A DNA stretch of 64,000 bases from Eutypella sp. D-1. Its lineage: Eukaryota; Ascomycota; Sordariomycetes; Xylariales; Diatrypaceae. The translations under genes were made by a program, and so were the position numbers. Location: the NCBI GenBank assembly GCA_023313575.1, contig JAJTTP010000002.1, positions 744,001 to 808,000 on the forward strand, written 5' to 3'. The notes below the pieces were generated by a model, which saw only the letters and a program-made list of their open reading frames with translations, did not search any database and had not been told where the DNA came from. The stretch's first letter is position 1. Every line of letters begins with the position of its first letter. Below are positions 32,303 to 46,200 of the stretch, one piece after another.

Positions 32303-35300
32303 TTAGGCAACCATTGGCTCGGGATACGGTGTGAACATATCCACGAGCTGTTCGATCCTAGGTATGAGCTCCGGCATGCGGAACGGTTTCGAGATGACGT
32401 CGTCCTAGAGCGAGAAGCACATTTGTCAGCATTCAAATAGGATATCAACAATGCGGAAATAAATAGACTATGTAAAAGGAGGGGGGACGTAGGCTACCTA
32501 CCACTCCCGCGGCCTTTGCATCCTGGATCTGCTCGGGCCTTGCGTATGCTGTGACGGCAATGATGGGTATGTGGCCGACGATGGTGCCGTCCCTCTCCAG
32601 CTCCCGGATTTTTCGGGCGCAAGTCATGCCTGTGTTCGAATCGGTTAGCCTTCATAGTCAATAGATCAGTATATAATATTAGAAGCCAAGCATACCATCC
32701 ATAACGGGCATCTCAAGGTCCATGAGTATGACCGATATGTCGTCGCCTTCAGACTCGTTCCCGCACCAGAAGCGTGAGTCCTTGAGGACATCGAGGGCCT
32801 CGCCGCCGTGATTAGCGACCTTCGTGTTGTTTCCGACGTTGCGTAGCTGGCGCTGGAGGACCTTCTGGTTCACCAAATTGTCCTCCACTATGAGCACGTC
32901 GAATAAGCGCTGGCCGTCGGCGTACCGCGGTTTGGGCGGCGGCTTCCTCGGCTGCTGGTTTGACTTGTCGAGGTTCTTCGGCTGCCGATTCTCGATGGTC
33001 GTTGATGATCCAGGCGCCCGCGTCAATGGCGGCGCTGTTGGCAATGTGCGGCTGCTAGGCGGTGGGGCATTTGTCTTCCGGCTTTGTATGTAGAAGGAGA
33101 ACGTGCTACCAACGCCCTTAGTCGAGTTAACACCAATTTGCCCACCCTGGAGTTCGGTCAAGATCCTGGAGATAAACAATCCCAGCCCCGATCCGCCATA
33201 CTGAACATGAGTTCGTGGGGTGGCCTGAGAGAAACGTTGAAATAGTAATTTCCGCTCGTGTTCATCGAGACCTCTACCGGTGTCTTGAACGGAGAAATGG
33301 AGGTTGATCTTCTCTCCTTCGCCCCACTCGGGACTATCGGTCAGATCACCCTTATCGGCACGGTCAGTAGGGAAGAAAGCGACGCCCGACGCAGCGACTT
33401 CTGAGAAGTCGCGAGAAGCGTCGAGGATTACAGTAATCGATCGCTGAGGCCGCGTCTGGGTGAACTTGATGGCGTTGGTCATCAGGTTGATGAGGACTTG
33501 TAGAAGACGCGAAGGGTCAAGCTTAGCCCAGTCGACTCCGAGGTCAAAATAGCGGTTCTTAACCTGAAACTTCATTTCGATGTCGTTCGTGTTAAGCTCG
33601 CCCTCGAACATCTTCAAGACGCGCTGCACCACAGCCAATGGCTGTACATCGACGGGGGTTACTAGCAATAAGTTCGAGTCAAGCTTCGAGAGGGTGAGAA
33701 CGTCATCCACTATTCGTTTTTGGTGGCTCGCACAGAGAGTTATCGTGTTGGACGCTTCGAGTGATGAATCGAGTATGTTCTTGACACGGTCGTCCTGAGA
33801 ATGAGCTTCGTCTGTCGCCTTATATTTCGTTATAAGACCCGTTATCTCATCCGCACATTGGAGGATGGCACTAAGCGGGTTCCTCATCTCGTGACTCGTG
33901 ATGTCGATGAAGTTCTCTTGTTGGCGCTTAAGTTCGACGGCCTCTTCGCGGCGATGGGTTTGGATTTGCTCCGCCAACTTCTGCTGGGATATATCTGTCA
34001 AACATCCAAATATTCCTTTTATCCGACCATCAGCGCTCCTCTCAGGGTAAGCACTCATGAGCACCCAGGTATCGATAATATGTTCCCCAAAATGTCGAGA
34101 ACATTTGAACCTAAACTCGTGAGTGATGGCGACCTTGTCCCGGATCAGCTTTTGCCAGACGAGTTCTAAGGCGGGCCTGTCTTCTTCGATTACACTCTTC
34201 ATCCAAGTGTTAACGCTGTCCTCTGACCGGGGATGTCTAGTAATCTCCCACCACATGTCGTTGCAGTAGTTGATAAATCCGTCGTGGTTAGCGATAAACA
34301 TTCCGACCGGTGCGAATTCGGCCATTCTCGTAAATTTGAGTTCACTTTCTTTAACCTCCAAGGTCCGCTCCTGTAATTGCTCGGTTAGACTTTGACGATC
34401 TAATGCAGCCAATCGGGCTGCTTTCTGTCCGCGGCGTATTTCCTCCTCGAATAATACGACGGATGCTAAAGATGTTGCTAGTTGCCTCGATAATAGATTG
34501 ATGAAGAGCTTGTAGTCTTCATCAAAGGGCCTTCTCGGATTGACACCCATTACCATGAAGCCTACCACACTCTCACCGCCGGTAGTAGGGTGAATAGGGA
34601 ATATAACGATCGAACGGCAGGGCTCGCCATTGAACCCCCTCCATTCGAATCCATCCATAAGATCTTTTGGCATACTTTCATCCTCTGACGACAGTCTCAC
34701 TGGCGCACCGGCTTGAGACATCGACTGTCGCATGTAGGGAGCAAATCCTTCGTTACTTGTTTTCAGGTCCAGCGAATTGACGAGGCAGCGGTGCCCTTTA
34801 GGGACACCTAAGGACGCTTCGAGGTTCAGTTGTGGTGGATTTGCCAGGCTGCCCGAATGCATTGACGAGACGTCACTCTCCGATTCTTCGACCACGGAGT
34901 AAATCAGATTGAACGGTACATCCTCCTCGTTGTACTCGAGACCCTGGTTAACTTGCTTCCAGAAACCTTTGACATCGCGTGCTAGGGCCGTCCTCTCTCC
35001 AACATCGCGCAGGGTCAGCATGCGCCGTTCTGCAATTTTCCGCCGGGTGTTTTCGAAAGCGGGGTTGTATAAGCCGACGACAGAACCATTTTCGCCCACA
35101 AGTGGCACGATGGACCAAGAGAAGTACGTCTCCTCGGGAAACCCGTTCCGATTTATGACAATGCGATCGTCGTTCTTCATGGTGGCTTGACCCGACTCCC
35201 ACGCACCCTCGAAAATAGGTTCGATGTCTTCCCAAATCTCAGCCCAGCCTTCCTTGTAGCTTTGTCCCATGAGATTCGGATGTTTCTTCCCCACCATGGC

Positions 35301-36929
35301 GATGTATGCTTCGTTATAGAGAGTTGTTAATTCACGGCCCCAGTACAATGCTGCGGGATGCGGGCTACCCATGACCATATTAGCCATCGCACGCAGTTCG
35401 GCCGACCAGAGCTCAATGGGCCCAAGAGGTGTAGATGCCCAGTCGACCGACCGCGCAAAACGAATGTGGTCAGGCAAATCGGAAGTCAACGGAATTCGCG
35501 TCCAGTCAAACGAGGGCTGTTCAATGCCAGGCATGAGAGTGTCGGAGGTAAATGCGTTGCCCCGGTGCAGAATTCCGCTTTCGCCGGCTTCACTTGTAAC
35601 ATCAGGCATAATGGGGTCCTCGGTTTCCATAGCATCAATACTTCCGAAGTAATCTCCATCAACTAGAACCGTGTCGCTCGGTGTTTTCGGGTGGGGAATC
35701 GGCGTGACCCCCTGTTCGCGCGAGTCGATGCTAGCTTCTCGCTCGAGAGGAGGTTCGGGAGACATCTGCGCAACCGAGGCTGCGGTCGTGTTCGCGCTGA
35801 CGAATCGAAATCGATTTCTGAGAGTAGAGCAGGTCCAGTTGAACCCCCCATATCGAAATGACGACATGAAGATATCTAGCGCTTCGGGTTGGGTACCCGA
35901 GTTCTTGACCCACCTCTTGAAGTTATTGAACTCATGGTTCGCCTCATTGTCATTCTGTACGTCGCCAGAGATCAAGTTACGTATTGACTCTGAGACTTGA
36001 AGCGCTGGATTCGCCCATAATATGGAGAGGGAGCTAGTTGTATTGTTCGCTGAATTGAGAGTATCGACGATGAATGTCGGCCTATCGTCACGCTCCAAAA
36101 GTTCAAGAATGCCAACGCCCTGCAGGACCTGCATACCCGAATGCGCGTCAGGACTGCGATTCGCATTCAAAGCCTCTAAAGAGGACCAGCTGCCGGGGGT
36201 ACTTGAGGACCTTGCTGGACTAGCAGAACTGACGGTTCCCCTAGCAAGCTTCAGCGTGGTCACCTCCGCGCTCTCCCTCACACGATTTAACATTGGCCCT
36301 GCCGCCTCCAGGCCGGAGAAACTGGTCGGGCGGGTCATGGCCGGCCTCTGTTTATTAGAGAAGAACAGGGGCGATGTCATGCCGTCGACGAGCTTAGGCG
36401 GAAGCGCAGGCCTGGAGAAATTGCTCAGATCTATATTACCTGGAGGGGTGAGTCGAGTGCGCGGCTTTTTCAGTGGAGGTTGAACAACCGCTCCTGATCC
36501 CGCCGCTCCTCCGCCTCCTCCGCCGCTGTCAGGGTCGTCAACAGATGGTCGCTTCTCCTGGGTTGACGTGGGCGACGTTCTATTGTGGGAGTGATGCGCG
36601 GCGGGATTCGTCCAGGACGCGGGGCCACCCTCAGTGGGTAGTCTGGACGCAAAATCCCCAGGAACCGCAGGCGGGCGCAAGCCTGTCGCGGGGGTCAATC
36701 CATAGTGACCTATCTCCGACGTGTATTCTCCTCGGATGTGGCGGGCAGTAATGCTAGTTTGGCCGGCGAGGGTATACCGGTGTCTATGGACGGTCTCAGC
36801 AAGCTGGCCGGAAGTAGAGGGTATCACGAACTCAGGAGGGGCTGAACCTTGGGGACCGGATGCTAAGTTTAAAATTTCCCCGGAATGTGGTATAAGAGGT
36901 GGTTCGTCCTGACTATTTTCTAGAGTCAT
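32303..36929 (-). CDS. Hybrid histidine kinase with PAS domains and C-terminal receiver
   Basis: Three exons, 36929-32696, 32629-32502, 32404-32303; introns 66 and 97 bp; 1487 aa. Residues 1-~450 are low-complexity Ser/Pro/Gly-rich with KKPRTRLTPPG. A PAS-like sensor follows (VDWASTPLGPIELW, SPHPAALYWG, LYNEAYIAMVGKKHP), then a GAF-like stretch, then a PAS/PAC pair (FAPVGMFIANHDGFINYCND ... GIFGCLTDISQQK). The kinase core has H-box FIDITSHEMRNPLSAIL with phospho-His1013, N-box LINLMTNAIKFT, G1 QDTGRGL and G2 GGSGLGLFIS. The receiver has LIVEDNLVNQ, phospho-Asp1404 in ILMDLEMPVMDG, AVTAYA and ISKPF; both introns fall inside it. It signals by phosphorelay through an HPt protein. No TM, so probably cytosolic. 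Which fungal HHK class it belongs to I cannot tell. Confidence 0.95.
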
Positions 36930-39900
36930 GAAGTGACTTTATCTGTCAGGCAGATAGGATTGGTAATGTTCGGAAGAGCGGGTGAGAAGAGGAGGGTTGT
37001 GGTAGGGCGTGGGACACCTGGCAGACCTGGGTACCGGGACATGGACAAGGTGTGTGGCCAATGGAAGTGGGACGGTAGGGGGAGCTGGGGGAGTTAGATC
37101 GAGATGACGGACTTTTACGAATCATGAAAAGATGCGACTATGTAGGTAGGTAGGGTATGTACTTCGTATAGAAATAAGGGAGTAAAGGGACTCAGTCAGT
37201 GAGTGTATGTGAGTGCGTGCAAGTGCGTGTTTGAGCTGTCTTGCTCTACCGGGGGCCCGCAGGGAACGTGAGTGAGAATGAACGGTGCTAAGCCTACTCC
37301 GATGTAGTTTCGTCTTCGTGCGGTTGAAGGTTCAAGGTCCAACATCTAATGAACAATGTTCAATGGTCAACCTAGAGTATATAGACTAGGTGATGTGTAA
37401 CTGTGTATCTCAGACTTCCTCCCCCGGTTACCCGACTGCTGGATTTGGGCAGGTGGTGGGATCCAGCTGCTGTACTGTCTAGTATATAAAATGGGAAGGC
37501 AAGGAAGAATGTAAGAATAGTAATGATGAGTTGGGCCTCGTATCATATGCTTGACATACAGTAAAGAGCAGGCTACAATGTCATGCACGGATGATATGCT
37601 TGCAAAGGCAGAGCAAAGAAATCTTGAAAGTAGAAAAGCTATGCTTCCAGGATCTTAGAGGAGGCCCAGCCAGCCAGCTACTAGTCAACTACTATGTAAC
37701 TAGGTGAAGTCGATGGTTTATTACCAGCTAGTTGATAGGTACCTAGGCTAGGTAGGTAGAGACAGACCACAAGGCATGTGACGATGAGGACGTTGGGATT
37801 CTTTCTTTCCCTAATTATTTTTTTGTCTTTGACGGTGGCGGCGGTGGCGGCTCTATCAGTGAAAAGAAACAGCAATATAGTGGCAGGGAGACAGGATGGC
37901 GAAGTCCTCCAAGCAGAGAGAGATGTTGTATCGTGAGGGACTTGGCAGGGCAGTTACTTGCTGCTATGTTCTGTTCCCTAAGTAGTAGTTACGTAGTATT
38001 CGGTATGAAGATATAATTTTCCGTGAATCGCCGGGGCGGGCTGAGCTGGCTGGGTTAGGCCTGGGCTTGGCCCAGTATATTTGATAACAGATAATTGTGG
38101 TAGTAAGGCTAATTTATTTATTAAGAAGTTACGAGGCAAGAAGGCAATAGATGGATGACTAGGTAGGCCGTAGATTAGAGTCAAGTATCGAAGGTATCGT
38201 CAAATACAGAATTTAAGAAGACGGTAGGACGACGGCGGGACGGGAAGTGTGAAGTCTAAAGTCTGGAGGATGAGGAGGAACATCAAACTCTGACTGGATA
38301 TCTGGGTATCTGGAACTTGGGACTTAGGACTTGTACTTTCACTAAGTCATTGGTAAATTGTAAATTGTAAAACTGTTAAATTGTTAATTGTTAATTGTTC
38401 GATTGTTCGACTGTACTGTACTACATGTACGGGAGTAAGTACTCCCAAGGCTAGTATGTACCTACACTAAGTAATGTAAGTATGTGGGAGGTACTAATAA
38501 ATTGGCTGCTGGATTGACTGCTGAATTTGGTGCTGGGTTGGTTGCTCAGGTGGGCCCCTTCGCTCTCTCTCTCTCTTCTCTGCTGTTTCTGGTCTTCTGC
38601 TGGGTCTAGAGCTGTAGCCTGGCTTGTCTGGGCAGTTACCACCGTAATAATAAGTATAAGTATGGATTACAAGTATGGATTACCGGAATGAATAAAAAGT
38701 GGTTCGCGGCGTTCCCTTGTAACGCCCCAAAACGTAAAGCCAAAACTGGTGGTGACGTTTAGGGCAATGCTTGCTGAAGATCCATCAGCAGATCTGCTTT
38801 GTAGTCAATACCCTAGCTGGCTCTAGCAGCAGCTCTAGGTAGCACTATACCAGGACTAGCTGTCCTGCGCACGTAATATTTAAGTTTTGGTGCCACATGA
38901 ATCTTTCACCTACCGTCTGTTCACCCGCCCGCCGCCGCCTTGCCCACTATCATTCCGCGTCTAGACCGAGGAATGTATGTAGTTATATACACACAGTCTG
39001 ACAGTCTGATATACACATACTTAAATTCCCGGCATAAACTACCTAGGTGGGAAATAATGCCTACTCAAGAAGTAGATAGCCGTGCTCACGGGTATTATAT
39101 ATGCGTGTATCCATGCATGTGTATAATGCGTGACTAAGCCAACGGAGAAGAAGAAGCAGTTATACTCCAGCATATAATCTTTGAAATTTGTCAAGTCTCA
39201 CAACTCTCAACGAATACTCTGGAAATACTTCCTTTTATAGACATCTGACCTGGCCTCTCCAGCCTGAAGGCATCAAAGCGATGTTACTACGCATACTGAT
39301 GGCCTGGTTTAGAGCATATCATGTTTACCCGCCGAGTGGTAACTCTTTACGCCGCCAGTATGTACGAAGTATTATGGCTTACAACTCACTTGTTCACACC
39401 ATGGCGTTCTATCCGAACCCAAGAATCCCATTAATTTGGTATCGCACGGCAAGCATGGAATCCATCCCGTTTGGAGTCAAGCCTCCTCCCTCCTCGCGTG
39501 CTCTCACTCAGCCCAGCCCGCTCGCGGCCATAGTCGGGAGTAAAGCAAAGGCACGAGACTGCGAGGCTGCCACACGATTCAGCAGAATGCTCTGCTGATC
39601 ATTGCCCTGGAGAAAACCAACAAACCTTACCGTACCGTTGCTGCATATTACAAGTACATTGATAAAGCAGAGTAATGTATGGTGTCTCGTTGCTTTTTGG
39701 GGGGTAGGAGGGCATGAGGGCCTCTGTGCGTTGGCTGTTTGTAGTGGTTGGACAACTAATCCTCAAAAACGAACCCGCCCATCTCATATTTGTGGATTCC
39801 CGACCGATCTAGGCTCTGTGATCTGCGCTGCTAGGAACCACCAAGCCGAATCTCGACCCTCAAGGCCAAGGATGGTCCATGGAGCCGAGGGTTGGCTGTG

Positions 39901-42233
39901 TGGGAGGTGGTGCGCCCGGTGGGTGCACATGTCGGATAGGGGTCTCATTGGTTGCTAATTCAGTTGTGCGATGACTTATGCACGGCATCCGGACACCCTT
40001 AATGCATAAATAAACTCGAGATACGAAGTAAGTAAGCCATGGTAAGGGAATTTTATCCAGCCTTTACTAAGTAGTTGTAAAGAGATTCTGTGGAGGTTGT
40101 TTGGTTGTCAATTACTTCAATTACTTATATGCACCCACTTTACACGAAGTTATCCATATGCATATCACATTTCATCACACCTCATCACATTTTGACATGT
40201 AGTAATTACCGTTGTGCAAGGCTTATTAGTCTATATACAGGGAGACAGAAAGGGCCAAAGGGCTGACCGGAGCGACAAAAGGGATCATATTTTTGAATCT
40301 CGATCACCCCCGAAGAATGCCATTCGGGAACCGCAGCTAGTCAGGGACCTTGCGAACTTCCTTGTTAGCATAAACCTGGTTACTTGGTTAGTTATGCCGA
40401 CACGCCTATGTAACGCGGGCAGCAGGGGTTATTTATATCCTTCTCCCTTCACATTTTGACTATTATGGGTTATAACGCTATATCTTCGGAGACAACCACG
40501 AATGTCGAGGTATGCGAGGTTATGGTTACTCGGGGTTTCATGTGAGAGTCCGAGTCGGTGTATTACACACTATGTAGCACACGGTCACCAAGCCAGGCGG
40601 TCCGGCCCATACGTAACCGAAAGAGTAAGCCGACCACCGGTAGAGGGAATGTAGTTAGGCTGATTGACTTCAAATCTTCCTGCTTGGCTGACTAAAAGAA
40701 GCTTCTTTTACCAGCATATGGGTGAATTCTTGTAGGAAAGAACAAGTGCTCTATTTTACACCTCATCATGAGCTACAAAAGATAAATGTGCCCGTTTATA
40801 TGTTCATCACCCCCTAGTCAAAGTCGACATGTCACACAATAGGTCTCCTTAAGTTACGTCCGATGAAATTCGGATCTCTTGCATCAAGTGTACAAAACCA
40901 ACGGCTTCTAATGCGGGTCAAGTCCAAAAGGCTGCTACTGAGCCGTGCTCAGACAAGATGTCGTCGAGGGGCCGGCGCATTGTGATAGCGGGCTTTCACA
41001 TCCAACCACCTACTTAAAAGCCTATGTACGAGCCCACATCAAGGCCCCCGTAAGACCGCAAAGCCGCAATTGGTAGATAATTATAGATTTGCCGATGACG
41101 TACAACGTAGCCGACATATAAAGGGATGGTCGACTGCTGTCTGTGCAATGCCACAACGCGACCCGAGACAGTTCAACAAGATGCTGTTGGCCTGGCTCTG
41201 GCTGACATCGCGCTCTTTTCACTCGCACACTCACATCGATGAGGCCACTAGATAGGTCCGCAATTCATGACCACGACGACGATCATGCCATTAGAAGCCC
41301 GGTCGACAGAAAGAATCTTAAGACGATCGGTTTCATGTCTGCGGTTAGCGGGGTGTGTTCAAGCAGACTTGGGAGAGCGGGCGATTCGAGGTGAACTCGT
41401 TATGTGGTTGGCTAAATATGTAATATATCACATTGCTACATATATAGACATTTAAGAGTACCAACCCTCCGGGCAGTCCAGAGGGGCAGACACGATAAAG
41501 GGAAAAGAAGAAGGGAATGGAGGGGGGCCGAAAGGGGGGGTGAGAAGAGGAAGAAAACCAATCACAATCCCTGTGTGCCGAATGCCTCAATCCCCCGAGC
41601 CGCCTTGTGATTGGCGGCCCCCCTTGCCTCCCCCCAGGCGGGAGCGGCATCGTCTGCCCAATAGGGTCCAACATACAGGCAATTGCCCAGAGCCCGCCGC
41701 TGGAAGCGCCCACCTCGTCGACGGCACCTCAGCGCTTACAAGTGCTTGACCAACGTTGCCGCCGCCCTCTCATTGGACCTCCGCTCGAGATATCACCCTG
41801 CAAGTCGTGATTGACCTGCAGCCGGTATGGGGGCCCTTTTTGGCTGTAGTCGTAGCGGTTTTTTCCATTTACCCTTAAAGAATGGCTGACGGCCCCAACT
41901 CGTCTGCCCAGACGAGGTATGCTCTCTTTATATATCATTTGTTGCGCAATAACGTCGTCGCCGCCGCTACTGACACCGCCTGTCGCCGTGCTGTATGCAA
42001 TCGTGAGAAATTCGATGTGAGGGCGTCCACCGAAACTGCTGGGTCCCAGCGAAAGCCAGAACTTATAAGACGAAAAAAAGAAAAAAGGAAAGAAAAAAAA
42101 AAACCGTTAGACCCCTTTTCGGCAGTGAACGAGTCGAGAAAGCCGAGACGAGGCTCCGATCGCATCCGGCGATATAAAGCCTTCCCCCGAAGTTAAGCAA
42201 ACACTACGGCAGGCCATTTCAACCATCGCCACC
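36930..42233. other. 5.3-kb gene-poor region upstream of the histidine kinase
   Basis: No supported gene on either strand. The right flank of the kinase start is rich in short repeats (gtgagtg..., gggtaggtag, ggtacctaggctaggtaggtag near 37.74 kb). A run of TAAATTGT/TTAATTGT/GTTCGATTGTTCGA words spans about 38.35-38.41 kb. Short ORFs such as 39188-39598 (+, no ATG at its start) look spurious. Long 5' flanks like this are usual for fungal signalling genes. Confidence 0.45.
42173..42178 (+). promoter_or_regulatory. TATA box (TATAAA) of the tetraspan gene
   Basis: TATAAA in ggcgatataaagcc, 55 bp before ATG 42234. The spacing fits a start site about 30 bp downstream and a short leader. The region just upstream (42062-42105) is a purine (A/G) run. 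Confidence 0.5.
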
Positions 42234-43219
42234 ATGGCTTACAGGCCTCTGCACCGATCGTGGAGGTCCACTCCGGCGATGTGGACCGTCATGTTCTTCG
42301 AGCTGCTGTTGACCGTCGCGTTGCTAGTCTTCAACGGCCTCGCTCAGCCGGACCTGTACCGCACGCAGTTGTGGAGGGCTGGGGCCGACATGAACTTCAA
42401 CTCGAGCCCCGTTATCCTCCTCTACGCATACGCGAACCACGAGCCGTTGCCCAAGATCCCATTCGTCTGGTCGCAGACGTAAGTGAACCTAATTTCTGTC
42501 TTCATTCATGGCTTATTATGGATCATCTGTCTCTTAAGCCCTTTTCTGCCCCCCCTCCCCAAAAAAAAAGAAATCGCAGGCTAACGTCCAACCCAGTTTG
42601 ACCAACTTCAACGTCGCCATCTCCGTCATCAGCCTCTTTCTCCTCCTGACGAAGTGCGTGGCCTACATCATGCACGTCTGGTACCCGCTGCTGGCCCTTT
42701 TCGTGAACGTCGCCCTCACGGCGCTCTACGTGACGAGCATTTACGGCCAAGCCGGACCCGATCATCTGGACCCGAACCATCCGAGCAATACCGCCTGGTA
42801 CATCGCGAAGTCCTGCAAGGTCGCCGCGAACGAGAGCGTGCAGAGCTCATGCAAGCAGGCCAAGGGCGCCTTCGCCGCCACCGTTATCATGCTGTGAGTA
42901 GTTTGCCTTGGGGAGGTGGGGGTATCCCCATCCCCCAACCCAACCCATCTGTATATATGGACATGCGCTAAACCCCACCCGCAGCGTCATCATCCTGGCC
43001 AACTTAGGTCTGACTATCTGGGCCCTCATCCCCAACGAGAGCGACCGTACGGACGTGACGGAGGACGACGACAGCGACGGGTCCCCGACTAAGCTTAAGG
43101 GGAGGGACAACTGGGAAATGCACGGGATCCCGCCGACCCCGAGAACGGCAAACATGCCGTACACGCCCCGGACGACGGCCTTTAACGCGCTAGAGCGGAA
43201 ACTGCCACTGCGGCAGTAG
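42234..43219 (+). CDS. Four-TM MARVEL-like membrane protein
   Basis: Three exons, 42234-42478, 42597-42893, 42985-43219; introns 118 and 91 bp, with ggctaac and gctaaac branch sites; 258 aa. The start ATG has context caccATGG. Four hydrophobic segments are evident: MWTVMFFELLLTVALLVFNG, FNVAISVISLFLLLTKCVAY, YPLLALFVNVALTALYVTSI and an intron-split one ending VIILANLGLTIWALI. A luminal or extracellular loop between TM3 and TM4 has two cysteines (KSCKVA, SSCKQA) that could pair. The C-terminal tail is acidic (EDDDSDGSP), then carries IPPTPRTANMPYTPRTTAF, with several possible TP phosphosites, and is presumably cytoplasmic. The four-TM layout matches the fungal MARVEL-like group. Its role is unknown; membrane organisation is a guess from the fold. 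Confidence 0.85.
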
Positions 43220-46200
43220 CTCACAACGAATGAAACCCGGACGAACAATCCCGGTAGTGTGGCATCTATCGACCAGACAAGATGGATTGATCTGCTGGAC
43301 TGTATCTTACTTTTTTATTGTTTCTCTGTATGATTGGCAGGGGCGTCGGGATAGGAGTCGTGGCGTATGAGCTAATCGGCAGTTAGCCCACCGAGGTGTT
43401 TCGATATGACGGGCGCTGTTGGGCCGGTATACTGAGAGGCGGCGCGTGATCTACCTCGATGTTGAAAGAGGGTTCCTCGGATGCTTTCTTGAGAAGCCTA
43501 TGATATGAACGCATTGACTTTCGTCTCTCCCGCCGGAACCCGCCTACTCGGGATAACCCCTATGAAAATATCGTTACCATTATGAAAATTGGCTTCAGTC
43601 CCGGGCCCTACGCATATTTGGTGAATGTGTGTATTTGGTTCACCATCGAGACGTGACCTCCATATTCTATACAAACTATTCCAATTTGCTTCACACTTAC
43701 CCCGAAGATGGTGTATGTATACCATATAGTCAGGAACCTGATTCCATAACTATAAGGTGGTATGAATAGACGCGGCTGTTGCAGATACGTAGACACATAT
43801 TCTTACATCCAGCATAAGCTTCTAGAGGAAGGCAACGATCGATTGAGATCTCACGCCGCGTCACTGGCGCCTCTCACCAAGCCATCCTTCCTATCCCCCC
43901 TCATTAGTGGTCCCAGGCCGCGGACCGTAATTGTGATCATACGATATAGATTGCGGCACACGCTATTCCGCTCGGCCCTTCCCTCATGAATAAAGCAAAT
44001 TGAGACAGTTAAATAATCAGACTCGTCCAATACGCTGTCGCGATGTGATGGATTCGCAGCCAGCACCTCACGGGACGGGAGGTAGCAGTGCAAAAAGGAA
44101 GCCAAGGCGCCATTTCCGGCTTCCTGTCCGCGGCCCACCCCCTCTCCGAGCGGCAGACACATCCCCTATTTCCCCGGTTCACGCACGCCATGTCCACCCT
44201 GCACACGTGGCCCGGCGCGCGGATGCGCTTGATGCGACGGCTGGAACACCACCCCACCATCTCCGAGTCCGAAGACGGTATCGATGCGCGGCCTCGCGCC
44301 GATCAATCAGGCCATTCCTTTGTCTGGGGTGGTTCTGCCTGCCTTATCTGTCCCGCCGATCCCTCTGTATTCAACTATTGTTTCCTCCCAAAAAGTCCAA
44401 ATTCTAATATCAATTTGCGGAGAGGCCCTTTTCCTTGATCCCTGGAGGAGCAGGTTCTAGACCGCCGTTCGGGACTACCCGGACGGAATTGGGGAATTCA
44501 CATGGGTGCGTATATGTCATGTCTATAGATAGGTAGAGTAGGGCGAGACGTTGAACTGATTGGCTCATCGAGATTGCGTGCCTGCCTATGACTGCGAGGA
44601 TCCGAAGACGTTCTTTGATACCTGTGAGGCACTTGACATGCGTGGGCGGACGAGTACAGGAGTGCAAGGCAGTGCAGTGCAGTATCCGAAACAGCCATCG
44701 ACCGACCGGGTGAGGTAAATATGCAGCTTGGTGAGAAGGTTTCGTTCGACCCAAGCATGCGCCTCCCCCCAATACAACTCAAAAGTCGAGTTTGCATTGA
44801 CTCTTATGGTTGTATTAGGATAGGGCCGCCTGCGCACTTGACTACGCACGAATCCGTCTCTCGTAACTTCATTCATGCGCTTCGTCCTACACCGCTACCT
44901 ACGCCCGGATGGCGTGGCGTGGTTGATGAGGCCTGACATTTTTTGTTGGTGTAACTCGAATCCTTACCGAGGCGACAGGGTAGGAGGATGGCTTGCAAAT
45001 AGCGGGTCGTCGTACAGCTATGCCACGCAGTCTGACAGCCTCAGATCATTCGTGTCATCTCATCTGTGGCCACAGGGTATCGCGCGCTTGAAAAATTGGA
45101 TGTGTCTATAATCCCGGAAGCCTTCTACTGCATGCCCGAGATGCGGTAGGCTGGCAAACCTCCTGGTGGGGAGAGGACCACCCAGTCAAACCGTCAGTTC
45201 TGATCCCTATTTATCAATATGAAGGTGGTAAATTATGGTACAGGAGGGTCGGTTTCTAGGCCGAATTCACTATGACCGCTCTATTGTTGACTGTTCCAAA
45301 GATGTCTGGCCTGGAACAGCCCTAAACCCGCCCTACCATGAGCAAGCCTTGACTTGTGTTCAAAAAGAGAGTCAAAGGTGCTTGCCAGAGTGAGACCGGT
45401 CTCCTGCCCCGAGGAACCTTGTGGCACGAGACCAGGCATGGGAGGGAACAGGGGGCGAGCAATTCACCACATCCATCACTACAGAAAAGCGTGATAAAAA
45501 CCGTTGAAAAAAGGCACCAATCAAGTTCGAGCAAGGGAAGAATGCAAGAAGCTAAATTGTCGTACCTGTAGAGCTAAGCACGCATGGCAACTGCGGTTTA
45601 GACGATGACCTCAGGCTTCCCGGAAACCCGTGCCTGAGTCTTGGCGGTCCGGGGCAGGCCCGGACCAGGACATGGGTATTCTTCCCGGCCCCATGAGTCA
45701 CTCCGAGCGCTTTCGCCGGCGTCCCTCGGCTTAGATCAAGAATATTATTACGAGACCGCGATTTCGTTACGTATTCAACATAGGTCAGGATACTGAGGTT
45801 TCACTCTCGTCACAGACCAGGGCGTTTCCTTTGCCTGAATCGTACATTCGTTACCATGCCATTATAAACTATTGATGGATACCGTCGGTATCACATCATC
45901 GCCGAACCCTTGGAGTCTAGAAAATCTTCGAAGCTGGATGACGTATTCCCACGAGGATGTCCTGGTCGAAAAAACCAATCAATGGGCGTGTTCATTCCGA
46001 TTAAAGGCAACAGAAGTCTTCAGCACTCACAGAATGGTAGTAATGCTTCAAGGTTGGTGGAGATAATAAGTGTCATTGAATTACGTTAGTGCTATCTAGC
46101 TAGCTAGAACGGAGGTTTGTGGGGTCCCCACCTATCGAAAGGCGTGGGGATCTGGGGGGTAGGGGTTCATGTTGATTCGTGATGGATCGTGGATCCCCCT

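Noticed and set aside
39188..39598. 136-codon + strand frame
   Set aside because: Starts with a non-ATG codon, shows no domain, and its codon use is like non-coding DNA.
41882..42196. ATG-started 104-codon frame upstream of the tetraspan gene
   Set aside because: It runs through the TATA box and the purine run, so it is upstream of the likely start site and not translated with that gene.
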